Shown: positions 60,201 to 63,064 of the stretch, piece by piece | Layout of the letters: each line of letters begins with the position of its first letter | How positions within the stretch are numbered: the stretch's first letter is position 1 | From: Prochilodus magdalenae | Lineage: Eukaryota > Chordata > Actinopteri > Characiformes > Prochilodontidae | Length of the DNA: 64,000 nt | NCBI GenBank assembly: GCA_024036415.1 | Contig: JAMWET010003146.1 | Location: 62,001 to 126,000, forward strand | Direction of reading: 5' to 3' | Position numbers and translations under genes: made by a program | Notes under the pieces: model-generated | Database searches by the model: none | The model's input: only the letters and a program-made list of their open reading frames with translations | Told to the model about the DNA's origin: nothing

Positions 60201-62590
60201 AAAGGTTGAAGTGTAAACAAAGTGGTTCAGACTGGTTCAGTGTGTGGAATGATCCGTTTGAGACCTAGTTACAGAATCATGGATGGAACAAGGCGTCCAC
60301 CTTATAAAAGCTCCCTCACAGTAAGTTATTAGATGAAATGGTTCGACAGACGCTGCCTGATTAATGAAACTTTGTTTTATGATAGTTTTGATAAAGAATC
60401 CAGTTATAGGGGCGCATGCCGGGTGCTGTGAGTAACCAGCATAGTCCAGTAAAATAAAAGACCAAATGAGTTTGAGCCAATGAATTTACCTGTCGACTCG
60501 TTGGTGACATCCTGACTCGGAATGCTTTGACATTTTGGCCTTACTGCCTACTGGAGTGAAGTGAGGAATAGCGCAATGGCAGCAAATTCACAATCAAAAA
60601 ACGTATTAAAAAAGTTTTAGGATGCATAAGAATTATATGGTACTTAAGCAATTCATAATCCAATTAATTTATTTATTTAATTTATTATTTGTTTCAAAAA
60701 TTGATGGATTATACGCAGATATAGAAACTATACAAATACTTGTTTGCTGCAGCCCCTAGTCTGTAAGTATCTCCATAGGGAACCACGCCACATCAAGCCA
60801 CTCCAAATGACTTAGCTGGTGCCTAAAAGACTGATTGGTGGAATTGCACTTTCAGTGCTTTAGATGCCTGGTTCCCATCATTACTGCTATGAACAGTTCT
60901 GATGGGTACATCTAGCCACTCTGAATGACTCTGCTTACATGACTTATGACTTAAAAAGTTTGGAAAACTGGTGGAATTCCAGCTTAAATCCTTCAGTCAT
61001 CTGGTTCCTATCATCAACATGAACCGTTCTGAGCTAATAAGCACCTCTAGAGCGGGATGGGGAGTTTCACATCAAGCCACTCTGAACGACTCTGTTGTTC
61101 ATCTTACAGATTGAATTAAGCAAAAGAAATCTGTGGAAGTCTGTGGAATTCCAGTTTAAATGCTTTAGATGTCTGTTTCCTATCATCAACATAATGAACA
61201 GGTCCGAGCTGATAAGTACCTCTGGAATGGGATGGGTAGTTTTACATCAAGCCACCCTAAATGGCCTTGCTGATATCTCAATGACTGAATTCAATCCAAG
61301 AAATCTGACAATCTGGTGGAATTCCTCTTTAAAGGCTTCAGACGTCTGGTTCCCATCATTAATGCGCTATAAACAGTTCTGGGTTGTTAAGTGCCTCTGG
61401 CTACTCTGAAAGAGAATTACGCAGAATTCCTGAAAAGTGGTGGAATTCCACTTTCAATCCTTTAGACGTCTGGTTCAACAGTTCTGAGTTGATTAGTAAC
61501 CTAGCCAATTTGAATACAGAACAGAATTTCTGAAAACTGGCAGAATTCCCCTTTCAATCCATCAGACGTCTGGATCCTATCATCAATATTATGAACAGGT
61601 CCGAGCTGATAAGTAGGTCTGGAATGACATCAAGCTACTCTGAATGGCCTTGTTGATGTCTCAAAGACTGAAGTCAATACACAAAATCTGAAAATTGGTG
61701 GAATTCCTCTTTAAAGACGTCTGGCTCCCATCATTAATGCACTGTTTCTATGGAATTACGCAGAATTCCTAAAAGTGGTTGAAATTCCCCTTTAAATGCT
61801 TCAGACGCCTGGTTCCTATCATCAACATCATGAACAGTTCTAAACTCATACATACTTCAGAAATGGGATGGGTAGTTTTACATCAAGCCACTCTGGACAA
61901 CCCTGTTGATATCTCTGTTGAGGCTGAATTAAACTAATGAAATCTGAAAATCTGGTGGAATTCCCCTTTAAAGGTTTCAGACGTCTGGTTCCCATCATTA
62001 AAGCGCTATAAACAGTTCTGGGTTGTTGAGTACCTCTGGCTACTCTGACAGGCTCTGTTTCTATGGAAATACACAGAATTCCTAAAAAGTGGTGGAATTT
62101 CCTTTTAGGTAAAAGGGTTTTAATACTCACTTGATGTCCTCCCACACATCTGGACCGTAGTTCCTCAACACCAGAAGTTCTAAAGCGTGGTTGACAAAGC
62201 CATACTGTGAATCAGAAATATGAGCATTAGCATTAGCATCCCCATCCATACACATCCATAAGGAGCCTTTCCAAACCTCGTACTGCTCACATTCATTCAG
62301 AGCTGTGCTGCAGCTCCAGTGTAGCATTCAGGCTCGACACCTTAGCCTTTTTCAGTCGGGTAAAAAAGCCAACAGCCCCAGTAAAGCCAGGATAATATAA
62401 AACCCTTATTGATGTTTGTCTCTGCGAGGAAATGATCATTACCACCGCTAATATTTGCCTGTGCGCGCGCGCCGCGGCCGTGTGCAAAAATAACGCTCTC
62501 GACGCTCCGCTTCTTAAAACAGCTCCTGAATGTATAAAGGCCCCCGTGTAATTTAGATAAGATGTCCCATGATATAAGGTCACCTACCAT
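11128..62590 (-). CDS. gucy1b1: Soluble guanylate cyclase subunit beta-1, whole gene span (13 coding exons)
   Basis: The product pairs with an alpha subunit to form the cytosolic NO receptor that converts GTP to cGMP. Coding exons, minus strand: 62590-62588, 62204-62131, 51998-51898, 51499-51381, 51070-50873, 47881-47651, 44655-44539, 42739-42606, 36605-36408, 25166-24929, 21906-21766, 13188-13034, 11248-11128. Every junction is GT-AG and phases are continuous, giving 1830 nt and 609 residues (human GUCY1B1 is about 619; the difference is at the C-terminus). Domain order is H-NOX (about 1-185), PAS-like (about 205-320), coiled coil (about 345-408) and class III cyclase (about 412-600). Heme ligand His105, Y135/S137/R139, Cys78 and Cys122 are present. 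In the cyclase domain Glu473 and Cys541 (purine pocket) and Asn548/Arg552 are present, while the alpha-type metal Asp is replaced by Gly426, as expected for beta. Near-identity to the human protein separates it from gucy1b2. Transcript ends were not determined. Confidence 0.97.
11249..13033 (-). other. gucy1b1 intron 12 (1785 bp)
   Basis: Unremarkable. At about 12655-12730 there is a dispersed repeat fragment (TTAGCCTCGTAGCTCAAGGG, then AAACATGTCTCGGCTGACTG) that is also present at 5990-6060. Confidence 0.75.
13034..13188 (-). CDS. gucy1b1: gucy1b1 coding exon 12 (cyclase active site, residues 519-570)
   Basis: Encodes [20 protein letters not shown], then [17 protein letters not shown] and NVSEYTY. 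It contains Cys541 (purine pocket), Asn548 and Arg552 (transition-state pair contributed by the beta chain). The acceptor is tcttgtctttag and the donor gtgaac. The final AG joins G of exon 13 to make Arg570. Confidence 0.98.
13340..14520. repeat. Direct duplication, copy 1
   Basis: Aligns with 15120-16050. It shares CTTATCAGATT, ACAGAGATTCTGTCTTTATT, AGGTAGGACCTCTACCTCGC, TATGAATTTTTACCCTAGGT and ATTGGCTTTCTTC. About 300 bp at 14115-14420 is present only in this copy. Confidence 0.9.
14521..15119. other. Spacer between duplicated blocks
   Basis: Continues the repeat-like sequence of copy 1 to about 14990 with a 128-codon open frame on the plus strand that I do not recognise. No initiation or splice context supports it as a gene. 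Confidence 0.4.
15120..16050. repeat. Direct duplication, copy 2
   Basis: Second copy of 13340-14520, offset about 1.77 kb, with roughly 90-95% identity across most of it. It lacks about 300 bp relative to copy 1. Noncoding in both copies. Confidence 0.9.
17096..17350 (+). pseudogene. Tc1-like transposase C-terminal fossil with element end
   Basis: 17118-17155 translates [19 protein letters not shown], a clear match to the last catalytic block of Tc1-like transposases, followed by KPSDV-like sequence and stops. The element end reads GGGGCAATTACTTTTTCACA at 17320-17339. The 5' half is lost. Confidence 0.8.
18330..18405. repeat. GA-rich simple sequence
   Basis: Interrupted (GA)n: GAGAGAGAGAGAGATAGAGG, then ACACAGAGAGAGAGAGATAG. 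Purine-rich plus strand. Confidence 0.85.
19146..19425 (-). pseudogene. Tc1-like transposase N-terminal fragment with element end
   Basis: The minus strand encodes [20 protein letters not shown] and [12 protein letters not shown], then TVSGIITK. This is the N-terminal helix-turn-helix of a fish Tc1-like transposase. The region also contains the element end (ACACCTGTGGCCATGGACGT and on to about 19425). The rest of the transposase is absent here. Confidence 0.85.
20960..21060 (+). mobile_element. Fish LINE/SINE 3' tail-like fragment
   Basis: AAGTTTCAGGTTTATTTGTC, then CATTTGCACATCATG and TGAAATGCTTGTGGTAAGGC. This matches the recurrent AAGTTTATTTGTCA...GTGAAATGCTT phrase of a fish retroposon tail. 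Confidence 0.5.
21175..21330 (-). repeat. Dispersed repeat family copy, inverted
   Basis: The reverse complement of 21200-21290 aligns with 5270-5350 (ACCCACCAAGCTTCATTCCT, then GACTGATTCCTTCTGGGTGC). It belongs to the same family as 25460-26225. Confidence 0.75.
21766..21906 (-). CDS. gucy1b1: gucy1b1 coding exon 11 (cyclase domain, residues 472-518)
   Basis: Encodes [20 protein letters not shown] and on through [16 protein letters not shown], 47 codons, phase 0 at both ends. Glu473, which recognises the guanine base, is the second residue. The acceptor is ctttctctgacag and the donor gtaac. Confidence 0.98.
22240..22425 (+). pseudogene. Tc1/mariner-like transposase C-terminal fossil
   Basis: 22288-22380 translates [20 protein letters not shown], matching the layout of the PDLNPIE-LW motif near the final catalytic residue. 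Reading frames beyond are broken. Confidence 0.5.
23300..23905. mobile_element. Fish inverted-repeat DNA element with SINE/LINE-tail insertion
   Basis: 23395-23570 has phrases of a common fish element (TGTAGTCCATCTGTTTCTCT, GTGGTGGATCATTCTCAGCA, CTGCAGTGACACTGACGTGG). Its other end reappears at 23866-23900 (CCTATATGGTCAGTAGAGCT). In between, 23787-23830 (CACTCTGGATAAGAGCGTCT, then TCTAAATGCC) is the typical 3' tail of fish SINE/LINE copies. Confidence 0.65.
24929..25166 (-). CDS. gucy1b1: gucy1b1 coding exon 10 (cyclase domain start, residues 392-471)
   Basis: Encodes [20 protein letters not shown], then [17 protein letters not shown] and [10 protein letters not shown]. The FSGIVGF motif has Gly426 where metal-binding alpha subunits have Asp, the expected beta-subunit state. 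The acceptor is tctttgttttag and the donor gtaagg, phase 0 at the 3' end. Confidence 0.98.
25460..26225 (+). repeat. Dispersed repeat family copy, split by the nested transposon
   Basis: 25480-25530 (CCTTTGCAGTCTTTGGCGAT, then GACGTGGTGTT) and 26103-26215 (GAAACTTGAATCACTGGCCT, then CACCAAGTTTCAT, GTGCAGCTAT) correspond in order to 5040-5370. The intervening part is displaced by the inverted-repeat element. Confidence 0.7.
25598..26102. mobile_element. Nonautonomous DNA transposon with ~150-bp terminal inverted repeats
   Basis: The left end AAGTGCAAAACAAAT is mirrored by GTTTTGCACTT at 26102. The arms also share CACTTTTACCAGTACC-AAACA and CTTGTCAATCAA. The inner 25760-25940 codes for nothing. 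It interrupts a copy of the dispersed family found at 4971-5380. I could not define the target-site duplication. Confidence 0.8.
28265..28790. repeat. 72-bp minisatellite, intron 9
   Basis: About seven units of GCTGGTAGACCAGCTTAGTC, AAGCTAGTGATGCTGGTAGA, TGCTGGAGGACCAGCTAAGT and CACCCTGGTCAT. Each unit contains the near-palindrome CTGGTAGACCAG. The open frame on the minus strand follows from the unit being 24 codons. Confidence 0.93.
30745..32420. repeat. 31-bp minisatellite, ~50 units, intron 9
   Basis: The unit is GCGGATTGTTTAGCTCAGTG plus CCCCTAAGTTA. Variants differ at GATTGTTTAG vs GATTTTTTAG, CCCCT vs CTCCT, AAGTTA vs AGGTTA, and a 29-bp form GCGGTTGTTTAG. Edge units (30745-31000 and 32250-32420) are strongly diverged, while central units are near-identical. 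Confidence 0.97.
33390..33650 (+). repeat. Tandem pair of a dispersed repeat (~145 bp each)
   Basis: Two copies of a unit with GTTCTTCA-GGGTTCT--GGTAAAGAC-ATGGTTC and CCATTTCAATGTG. The phrases resemble a fish repeat rich in GGTTCT/AGAACC. Confidence 0.6.
33702..33848. repeat. 147-bp block, copy A
   Basis: Starts ACAAGAGTCTACAAGTATTT and ends GCACCCTTCATTTACAA. It is about 96% identical to copy B at 34901-35047 (five mismatches counted). A T run precedes it. Confidence 0.9.
34480..36180. repeat. Degenerate ~200-bp tandem array in intron 9
   Basis: About seven to eight units. Each has blocks like CATAATAGCTGGGTAATTAG, CAATTGCTACCCTAGCACTG, AACCAAAAGCCATTAGC, CAAACTACAATTTGCAG, TATTAGCTAATC and GTGAAATATCTATCAG. 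Strongly diverged, with indels. It ends about 230 bp from the exon 9 donor and is interrupted by the block at 34870-35047. 34575-34680 also contains a dispersed repeat phrase (CCCATAAAATACGGAGTTGT). Confidence 0.75.
34870..35047. repeat. 147-bp block, copy B, with T tract, inserted in tandem array
   Basis: Copy B is preceded by a long T tract (34876-34900) and is flanked by near-identical direct repeats TAGCTATCGTTTATTTTA (about 34849-34866) and CAGCTATCGTTTATTTTA (about 35053-35070). This looks like a poly(A)-tailed insertion on the minus strand, or a duplication with target repeats. Confidence 0.8.
36408..36605 (-). CDS. gucy1b1: gucy1b1 coding exon 9 (signalling helix/coiled coil, residues 326-392)
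   Basis: Encodes [20 protein letters not shown], then [13 protein letters not shown] and [11 protein letters not shown], a heptad-rich helix that couples the sensor to the cyclase domain. The acceptor is ctcctgtcag and the donor gtcagtcc. The last two bases AG join G of the next exon to make Arg392, which is Thr in the human protein. Confidence 0.97.
37645..37875 (-). mobile_element. tRNA-derived SINE
   Basis: On the minus strand GGTTTGATTCCC (B-box-like, 37811-37822 region) is followed by GGATAGGGCTGCCCACCGCT and a tail of CACACA/TGTGTG repeats. It is the same family as 53685-53935, with the tRNA-like head better preserved here. Confidence 0.7.
38475..38872. repeat. Inverted repeat pair (about 34 bp arms)
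   Basis: The left arm, 38475-38506 (CTTTCCTTGTGATGAGAAAG core), is the reverse complement of 38832-38872 (CTTTCTCGTCACAAGGAAAG core), with about 325 bp between them. Outer flanks retain weak inverted similarity. This is probably the remnant of a small inverted-repeat transposon. A related CTCTTCTCGGCACAGAGAAAG motif occurs at 19050-19140. Confidence 0.5.
41060..41590 (+). mobile_element. LTR-like segment, copy 1 (candidate solo LTR)
   Basis: Contains CTCCCGGACTCCATTCCCC near the start, a TATTTAAACCCC promoter-like string at 41211, and AATAAAACCCC at 41511 followed by a short GC-rich tail. This is the usual U3-R-U5 order of fish LTRs. No protein-coding retroelement remains. Family and exact termini unknown. 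Confidence 0.4.
41885..42235 (+). mobile_element. LTR-like segment, copy 2
   Basis: Begins ATCTCCCGGACTCCGTTTCC and shares with the segment at 41060 the order: CCGGACTCC, CACACCTGT, CTCTC(A)CACnGACnTTGnGA, TATTGCCA. The two are direct repeats about 830 bp apart and strongly diverged. Confidence 0.35.
42606..42739 (-). CDS. gucy1b1: gucy1b1 coding exon 8 (PAS-like domain end, residues 282-326)
   Basis: Encodes [20 protein letters not shown], then SCLRLKGQM and ILFLCSP. The acceptor is gtggatgtag and the donor gtacc. The final AG joins T of the next exon to make Ser326, as in the human [10 protein letters not shown] stretch. Confidence 0.96.
42740..43439 (-). other. gucy1b1 intron 7, acceptor-side part
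   Basis: AT-rich; includes a T-then-G run at 42934-42951 (poly-T followed by poly-G) and TTAATTAAT-type simple stretches at 43000-43040. No gene. The rest of intron 7 up to 44538 is the tandem array. Confidence 0.6.
43440..44350. repeat. Degenerate AT-rich tandem array in intron 7
   Basis: About six diverged units carry TATGAAATGAACAGGGTTAT, then a TTAG-CTCTAAA-TCACCTCTAAAA block, then GACAATACCTTTAATTTATG. Unit spacing is about 130-190 bp. It ends about 190 bp from the exon 7 donor. Confidence 0.75.
44539..44655 (-). CDS. gucy1b1: gucy1b1 coding exon 7 (PAS-like domain, residues 243-281)
   Basis: Encodes [18 protein letters not shown] and on through [12 protein letters not shown], 39 codons, phase 0 at both ends. 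The acceptor is tgatttcacag and the donor gttagc. The donor side faces a degenerate AT-rich tandem array that begins within about 200 bp. Confidence 0.96.
45360..45615 (-). mobile_element. Possible retrotransposon/LTR fragment, antisense
   Basis: The low-pyrimidine plus strand has phrases such as AAGGAACACCTGGGAAGGGG and CAGGACATGGC. Its complement resembles the transcribed leader of fish LTR elements, as do 41060-41590 and 41885-42235. Family not assigned. Confidence 0.3.
46555..46660 (+). mobile_element. Terminal fragment of a dispersed DNA repeat
   Basis: CAGCACTGGAAAAATTTAAG then AGACAC and a phrase like ATCAGTGTCTCTAGG. This matches the end of a widespread fish DNA repeat (CAGCTCTGGAAAAAATTAAG type). 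Confidence 0.45.
46747..46965 (-). pseudogene. Tc1-like transposase fragment (N-terminal helix-turn-helix region)
   Basis: The minus strand reads [19 protein letters not shown] and [17 protein letters not shown], similar to the second DNA-binding helix-turn-helix segment of fish Tc1-like transposases (DRR-x-L-x-R, ST-x-EL-x-x-EW, GV). Only this exon-sized fragment remains. Confidence 0.55.
47651..47881 (-). CDS. gucy1b1: gucy1b1 coding exon 6 (H-NOX/PAS linker, residues 166-242)
   Basis: Encodes [11 protein letters not shown], an acidic linker, and then [19 protein letters not shown] and [11 protein letters not shown], which opens the PAS-like domain used in alpha/beta dimer contacts. Exactly 77 codons, phase 0 at both ends. 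The acceptor is ctaccag and the donor gtgagg. Confidence 0.97.
49650..49985. repeat. Degenerate GAGT/CAGT tetranucleotide array
   Basis: Interleaved GAGTGAGT and CAGTCAGT runs with a longer period (a segment with TTAATGAGTCTGTCAAAA-like phrases recurs about every 70-90 bp). This indicates higher-order duplication of a simple tetranucleotide repeat. Confidence 0.85.
50411..50450. repeat. (TA)n microsatellite
   Basis: Uninterrupted TA dinucleotides, about 20 copies; likely polymorphic and able to form a cruciform. Confidence 0.95.
50873..51070 (-). CDS. gucy1b1: gucy1b1 coding exon 5 (heme ligand His105; residues 100-165)
   Basis: Begins NLDALHDHL, which places His105, the proximal heme ligand, exactly at position 105. 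It continues through Cys122 and the heme-propionate motif Y135-x-S137-x-R139 within [10 protein letters not shown]. It ends at GTEIEMK. The donor GTCGGC is a poor match to consensus beyond GT, but the following exon supplies the expected VIQQ in frame. Translating past the donor gives VGLFCLL, unlike the family, so the splice is preferred. Confidence 0.97.
51071..51380 (-). other. gucy1b1 intron 4 (310 bp)
   Basis: Short GT-AG intron. It contains a G-rich run near 51155 and no recognisable element. Confidence 0.9.
51381..51499 (-). CDS. gucy1b1: gucy1b1 coding exon 4 (H-NOX, residues 60-99)
   Basis: Encodes [19 protein letters not shown] and on through [10 protein letters not shown]. Cys78, known to influence NO responsiveness and heme in beta-1, is in the FFEFC motif. 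The acceptor is cctcaaacag and the donor gtaagga, with phase 0 at the 3' end. Confidence 0.97.
51500..51897 (-). other. gucy1b1 intron 3 (398 bp)
   Basis: Short GT-AG intron. It holds the small DNA-repeat end at 51555 and otherwise nothing I recognise. Confidence 0.9.
51555..51580 (+). repeat. Terminal fragment of a dispersed DNA repeat
   Basis: CTGGCCACTTTATTAGAAAC, a common end sequence of a fish DNA repeat. It recurs near 6226 (+) and, inverted, near 7512-7580. Confidence 0.5.
51898..51998 (-). CDS. gucy1b1: gucy1b1 coding exon 3 (H-NOX, residues 26-60)
   Basis: Encodes the H-NOX segment including [19 protein letters not shown]. The acceptor is ttcttttctcag and the donor gtaagtg. The exon closes the Lys26 codon and ends one base into codon 60. 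The intron before it (51999-62130) is about 10.1 kb, the second largest in the gene. Confidence 0.96.
52550..52930 (-). pseudogene. Tc1-like transposase fragment (C-terminal half), decayed
   Basis: The minus strand reads [11 protein letters not shown] and [13 protein letters not shown], recognisable as the middle of a Tc1-like DD34E transposase, followed by frame breaks in the region that should read PDLNPIEHLW. It belongs to the same type of element as the N-terminal fragment at 19146-19420. Confidence 0.75.
53685..53935 (-). mobile_element. tRNA-derived SINE, 5'-truncated
   Basis: On the minus strand a B-box-like GGTTCGATTCCC is followed by the conserved body GGGCTGCCCACCGCTCCGGG and a tail ending near an A/T-rich stretch at 53685-53705. 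A second copy lies at 37645-37875. The A-box end is missing. Confidence 0.7.
54121..54208. repeat. (TCTA)n microsatellite
   Basis: About 22 uninterrupted tetranucleotide copies, likely length-polymorphic. Confidence 0.97.
57738..57960 (-). mobile_element. DNA-transposon fragment (probable Tc1-like)
   Basis: Contains GTCAGGTACTGATGTTGGA and, further on, GCTGAATTCACTCATTACAA followed by a GGACACTTTTACAC-like end. These are phrases from dispersed teleost DNA-transposon copies. The copy is degenerate and without an open frame. Confidence 0.4.
58745..58960 (+). pseudogene. Tc1-like transposase C-terminal fossil
   Basis: 58813-58857 translates [15 protein letters not shown], the region around the last catalytic acidic residue of Tc1-like DD34E transposases (typically SPDLNPIENLWGELK). 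DFCKEEWM follows in another frame. Both ends of the element and most of the transposase are missing. Confidence 0.7.
60780..62110. repeat. Degenerate ~120-200 bp tandem array in intron 2
   Basis: About seven or eight diverged units share the ordered blocks TCTGGTGGAATTCC, AGACGTCTGGTTCC, ATCATCAACAT, GAACAGTTCTGAG, CCTCTGGAATGGGATGGG and CATCAAGCCACTCTGAATG. Some units have internal deletions. The array ends about 20 bp from the exon 2 donor. Confidence 0.85.
62131..62204 (-). CDS. gucy1b1: gucy1b1 coding exon 2 (H-NOX N-terminus, residues 2-26)
   Basis: Encodes [20 protein letters not shown] and then WEDIK, the first helices of the heme-NO-binding domain. The acceptor is ctgattcacag and the donor gtgagta. 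The exon ends two bases into the Lys26 codon. Its donor lies about 20 bp from the edge of a degenerate tandem array in intron 2. Confidence 0.97.
62205..62587 (-). other. gucy1b1 intron 1 (383 bp)
   Basis: GT-AG intron between the start codon and Tyr2. Its 5' part is CpG-rich. The last 120 bp are open in frame with exon 2 from an ATG at 62327, which I do not regard as a real start. Confidence 0.85.
62588..62590 (-). CDS. gucy1b1: gucy1b1 coding exon 1 (start codon only)
   Basis: The ATG is followed directly by a strong donor, gtaggtg, so exon 1 contributes Met1 only and intron 1 is phase 0. The next exon supplies Tyr2-Gly3-Phe4, matching the known beta-1 N-terminus. Position -3 is A, a good Kozak base. 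The G after ATG in the genome belongs to the intron, so +4 in the mRNA is T. The exon must extend upstream as 5' UTR into the CpG-rich region; its 5' end cannot be placed from sequence alone. Confidence 0.9.
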
Positions 62591-62730
62591 GGTCTGACGG
62601 CTCCTCCGGCTTCTTTTTTCGCCCAGTTAAATTAAATCTCCCAACGGCAGCTCGGAGACCGCTGACAGCCGTTAACGTGGGAACCCACCATTCCTGAGAC
62701 CGGGTCCGGGTTGATTGACGCGTCCCGCAG

Positions 62731-62735
62731 CCAAT
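62731..62735. promoter_or_regulatory. CCAAT box (NF-Y type), proximal
   Basis: GCCAAT on the plus strand, ATTGGC on the gene strand, 53 bp from the distal CCAAT box, a spacing typical of paired NF-Y sites. Confidence 0.45.
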
Positions 62736-62759
62736 GAGTGATGGAGGATGCGCCAGTGT

Positions 62760-62766
62760 GGGCGGG
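62760..62766. promoter_or_regulatory. GC box (Sp1/KLF type)
   Basis: GTGGGCGGGCTC lies between the two CCAAT boxes, a standard Sp/KLF motif in a TATA-less promoter. Confidence 0.4.
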
Positions 62767-62783
62767 CTCTCAGATATAGGTAG

Positions 62784-62788
62784 CCAAT
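62784..62788. promoter_or_regulatory. CCAAT box (NF-Y type), distal
   Basis: AGCCAAT on the plus strand, ATTGGCT on the gene strand, about 195 bp upstream of the ATG. The adjacent E-box overlaps its flank. A CCAAT-binding factor has been reported, to my recollection, to drive the human beta-1 gene, which supports this reading. Confidence 0.45.
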
Positions 62789-62794
62789 CACGTG
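62789..62794. promoter_or_regulatory. E-box CACGTG
   Basis: A palindromic CACGTG immediately follows the distal CCAAT box. This is a candidate bHLH (USF/MYC-type) site; function is inferred from position only. Confidence 0.35.
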
Positions 62795-62859
62795 TAACCT
62801 CCAGTGCACGGGCTTCTTTGAGGGTGCTGTCCAAATCTGTCCGCGCGTTAGAATGAGGG

Positions 62860-62871
62860 CGCGCGTGCGCA
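62860..62871 (-). promoter_or_regulatory. NRF1-like site
   Basis: The minus strand reads TGCGCACGCGCG, a full match to the NRF1 consensus YGCGCAYGCGCR, typical of CpG-island promoters. It lies about 270 bp upstream of the start codon. Confidence 0.5.
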
Positions 62872-62887
62872 GTAAGCGTTTATAAAA

Positions 62888-63064
62888 TTGATGGATACGT
62901 ATGGAAATCATTTTGCTTTCAAATTGCCCACCACTTTCATATCTCTTAATAAATTCTTCTGATGTTATTTGTAATGGTGCCGAAAAGATCTTCATAAGCT
63001 TTATATAGTAAACTAAGACAAGACACTCCTGTTCTAAATAGTTTTGTATGCATATCAATATATT
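62888..63064. other. Upstream flank, AT-rich, no feature seen
   Basis: Short AT-rich spacer between the promoter motif cluster and the 42-bp tandem array. Confidence 0.5.

Larger units (their letters stand above)
51999..60779 (-). other. gucy1b1 intron 2, remaining part
   Basis: Noncoding. Apart from the separately listed Tc1-like remnants, SINE and TCTA microsatellite, it is mostly AT-rich unique sequence. 54540-56600 and 59000-60600 show no recognisable structure. 59150-59290 resembles a dispersed repeat but I could not place its ends. Confidence 0.6.
62440..62880 (-). promoter_or_regulatory. gucy1b1: CpG-island promoter region of gucy1b1
   Basis: CpG dinucleotides are dense here (for example the alternating CG run at 62464-62478 and the region 62580-62870) against a CpG-poor background. 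The island covers intron 1, exon 1 and about 300 bp upstream. There is no well-placed TATA box; a TATAAA-like string on the minus strand near 62881-62887 lies upstream of the motif cluster. The transcription start is inferred to fall between 62600 and 62860. Confidence 0.7.

Noticed and set aside
62127..62327. Alternative gucy1b1 start inside intron 1 giving a 41-residue N-terminal extension
   Set aside because: The extension is unlike any beta-1 N-terminus, and the ATG at 62590 splices perfectly to Tyr2.
11128..62590. Assignment as gucy1b2
   Set aside because: Residue numbering and sequence (NLDALHDHL at 100, [14 protein letters not shown], short C-terminus without a prenylation-type end) match beta-1 closely.
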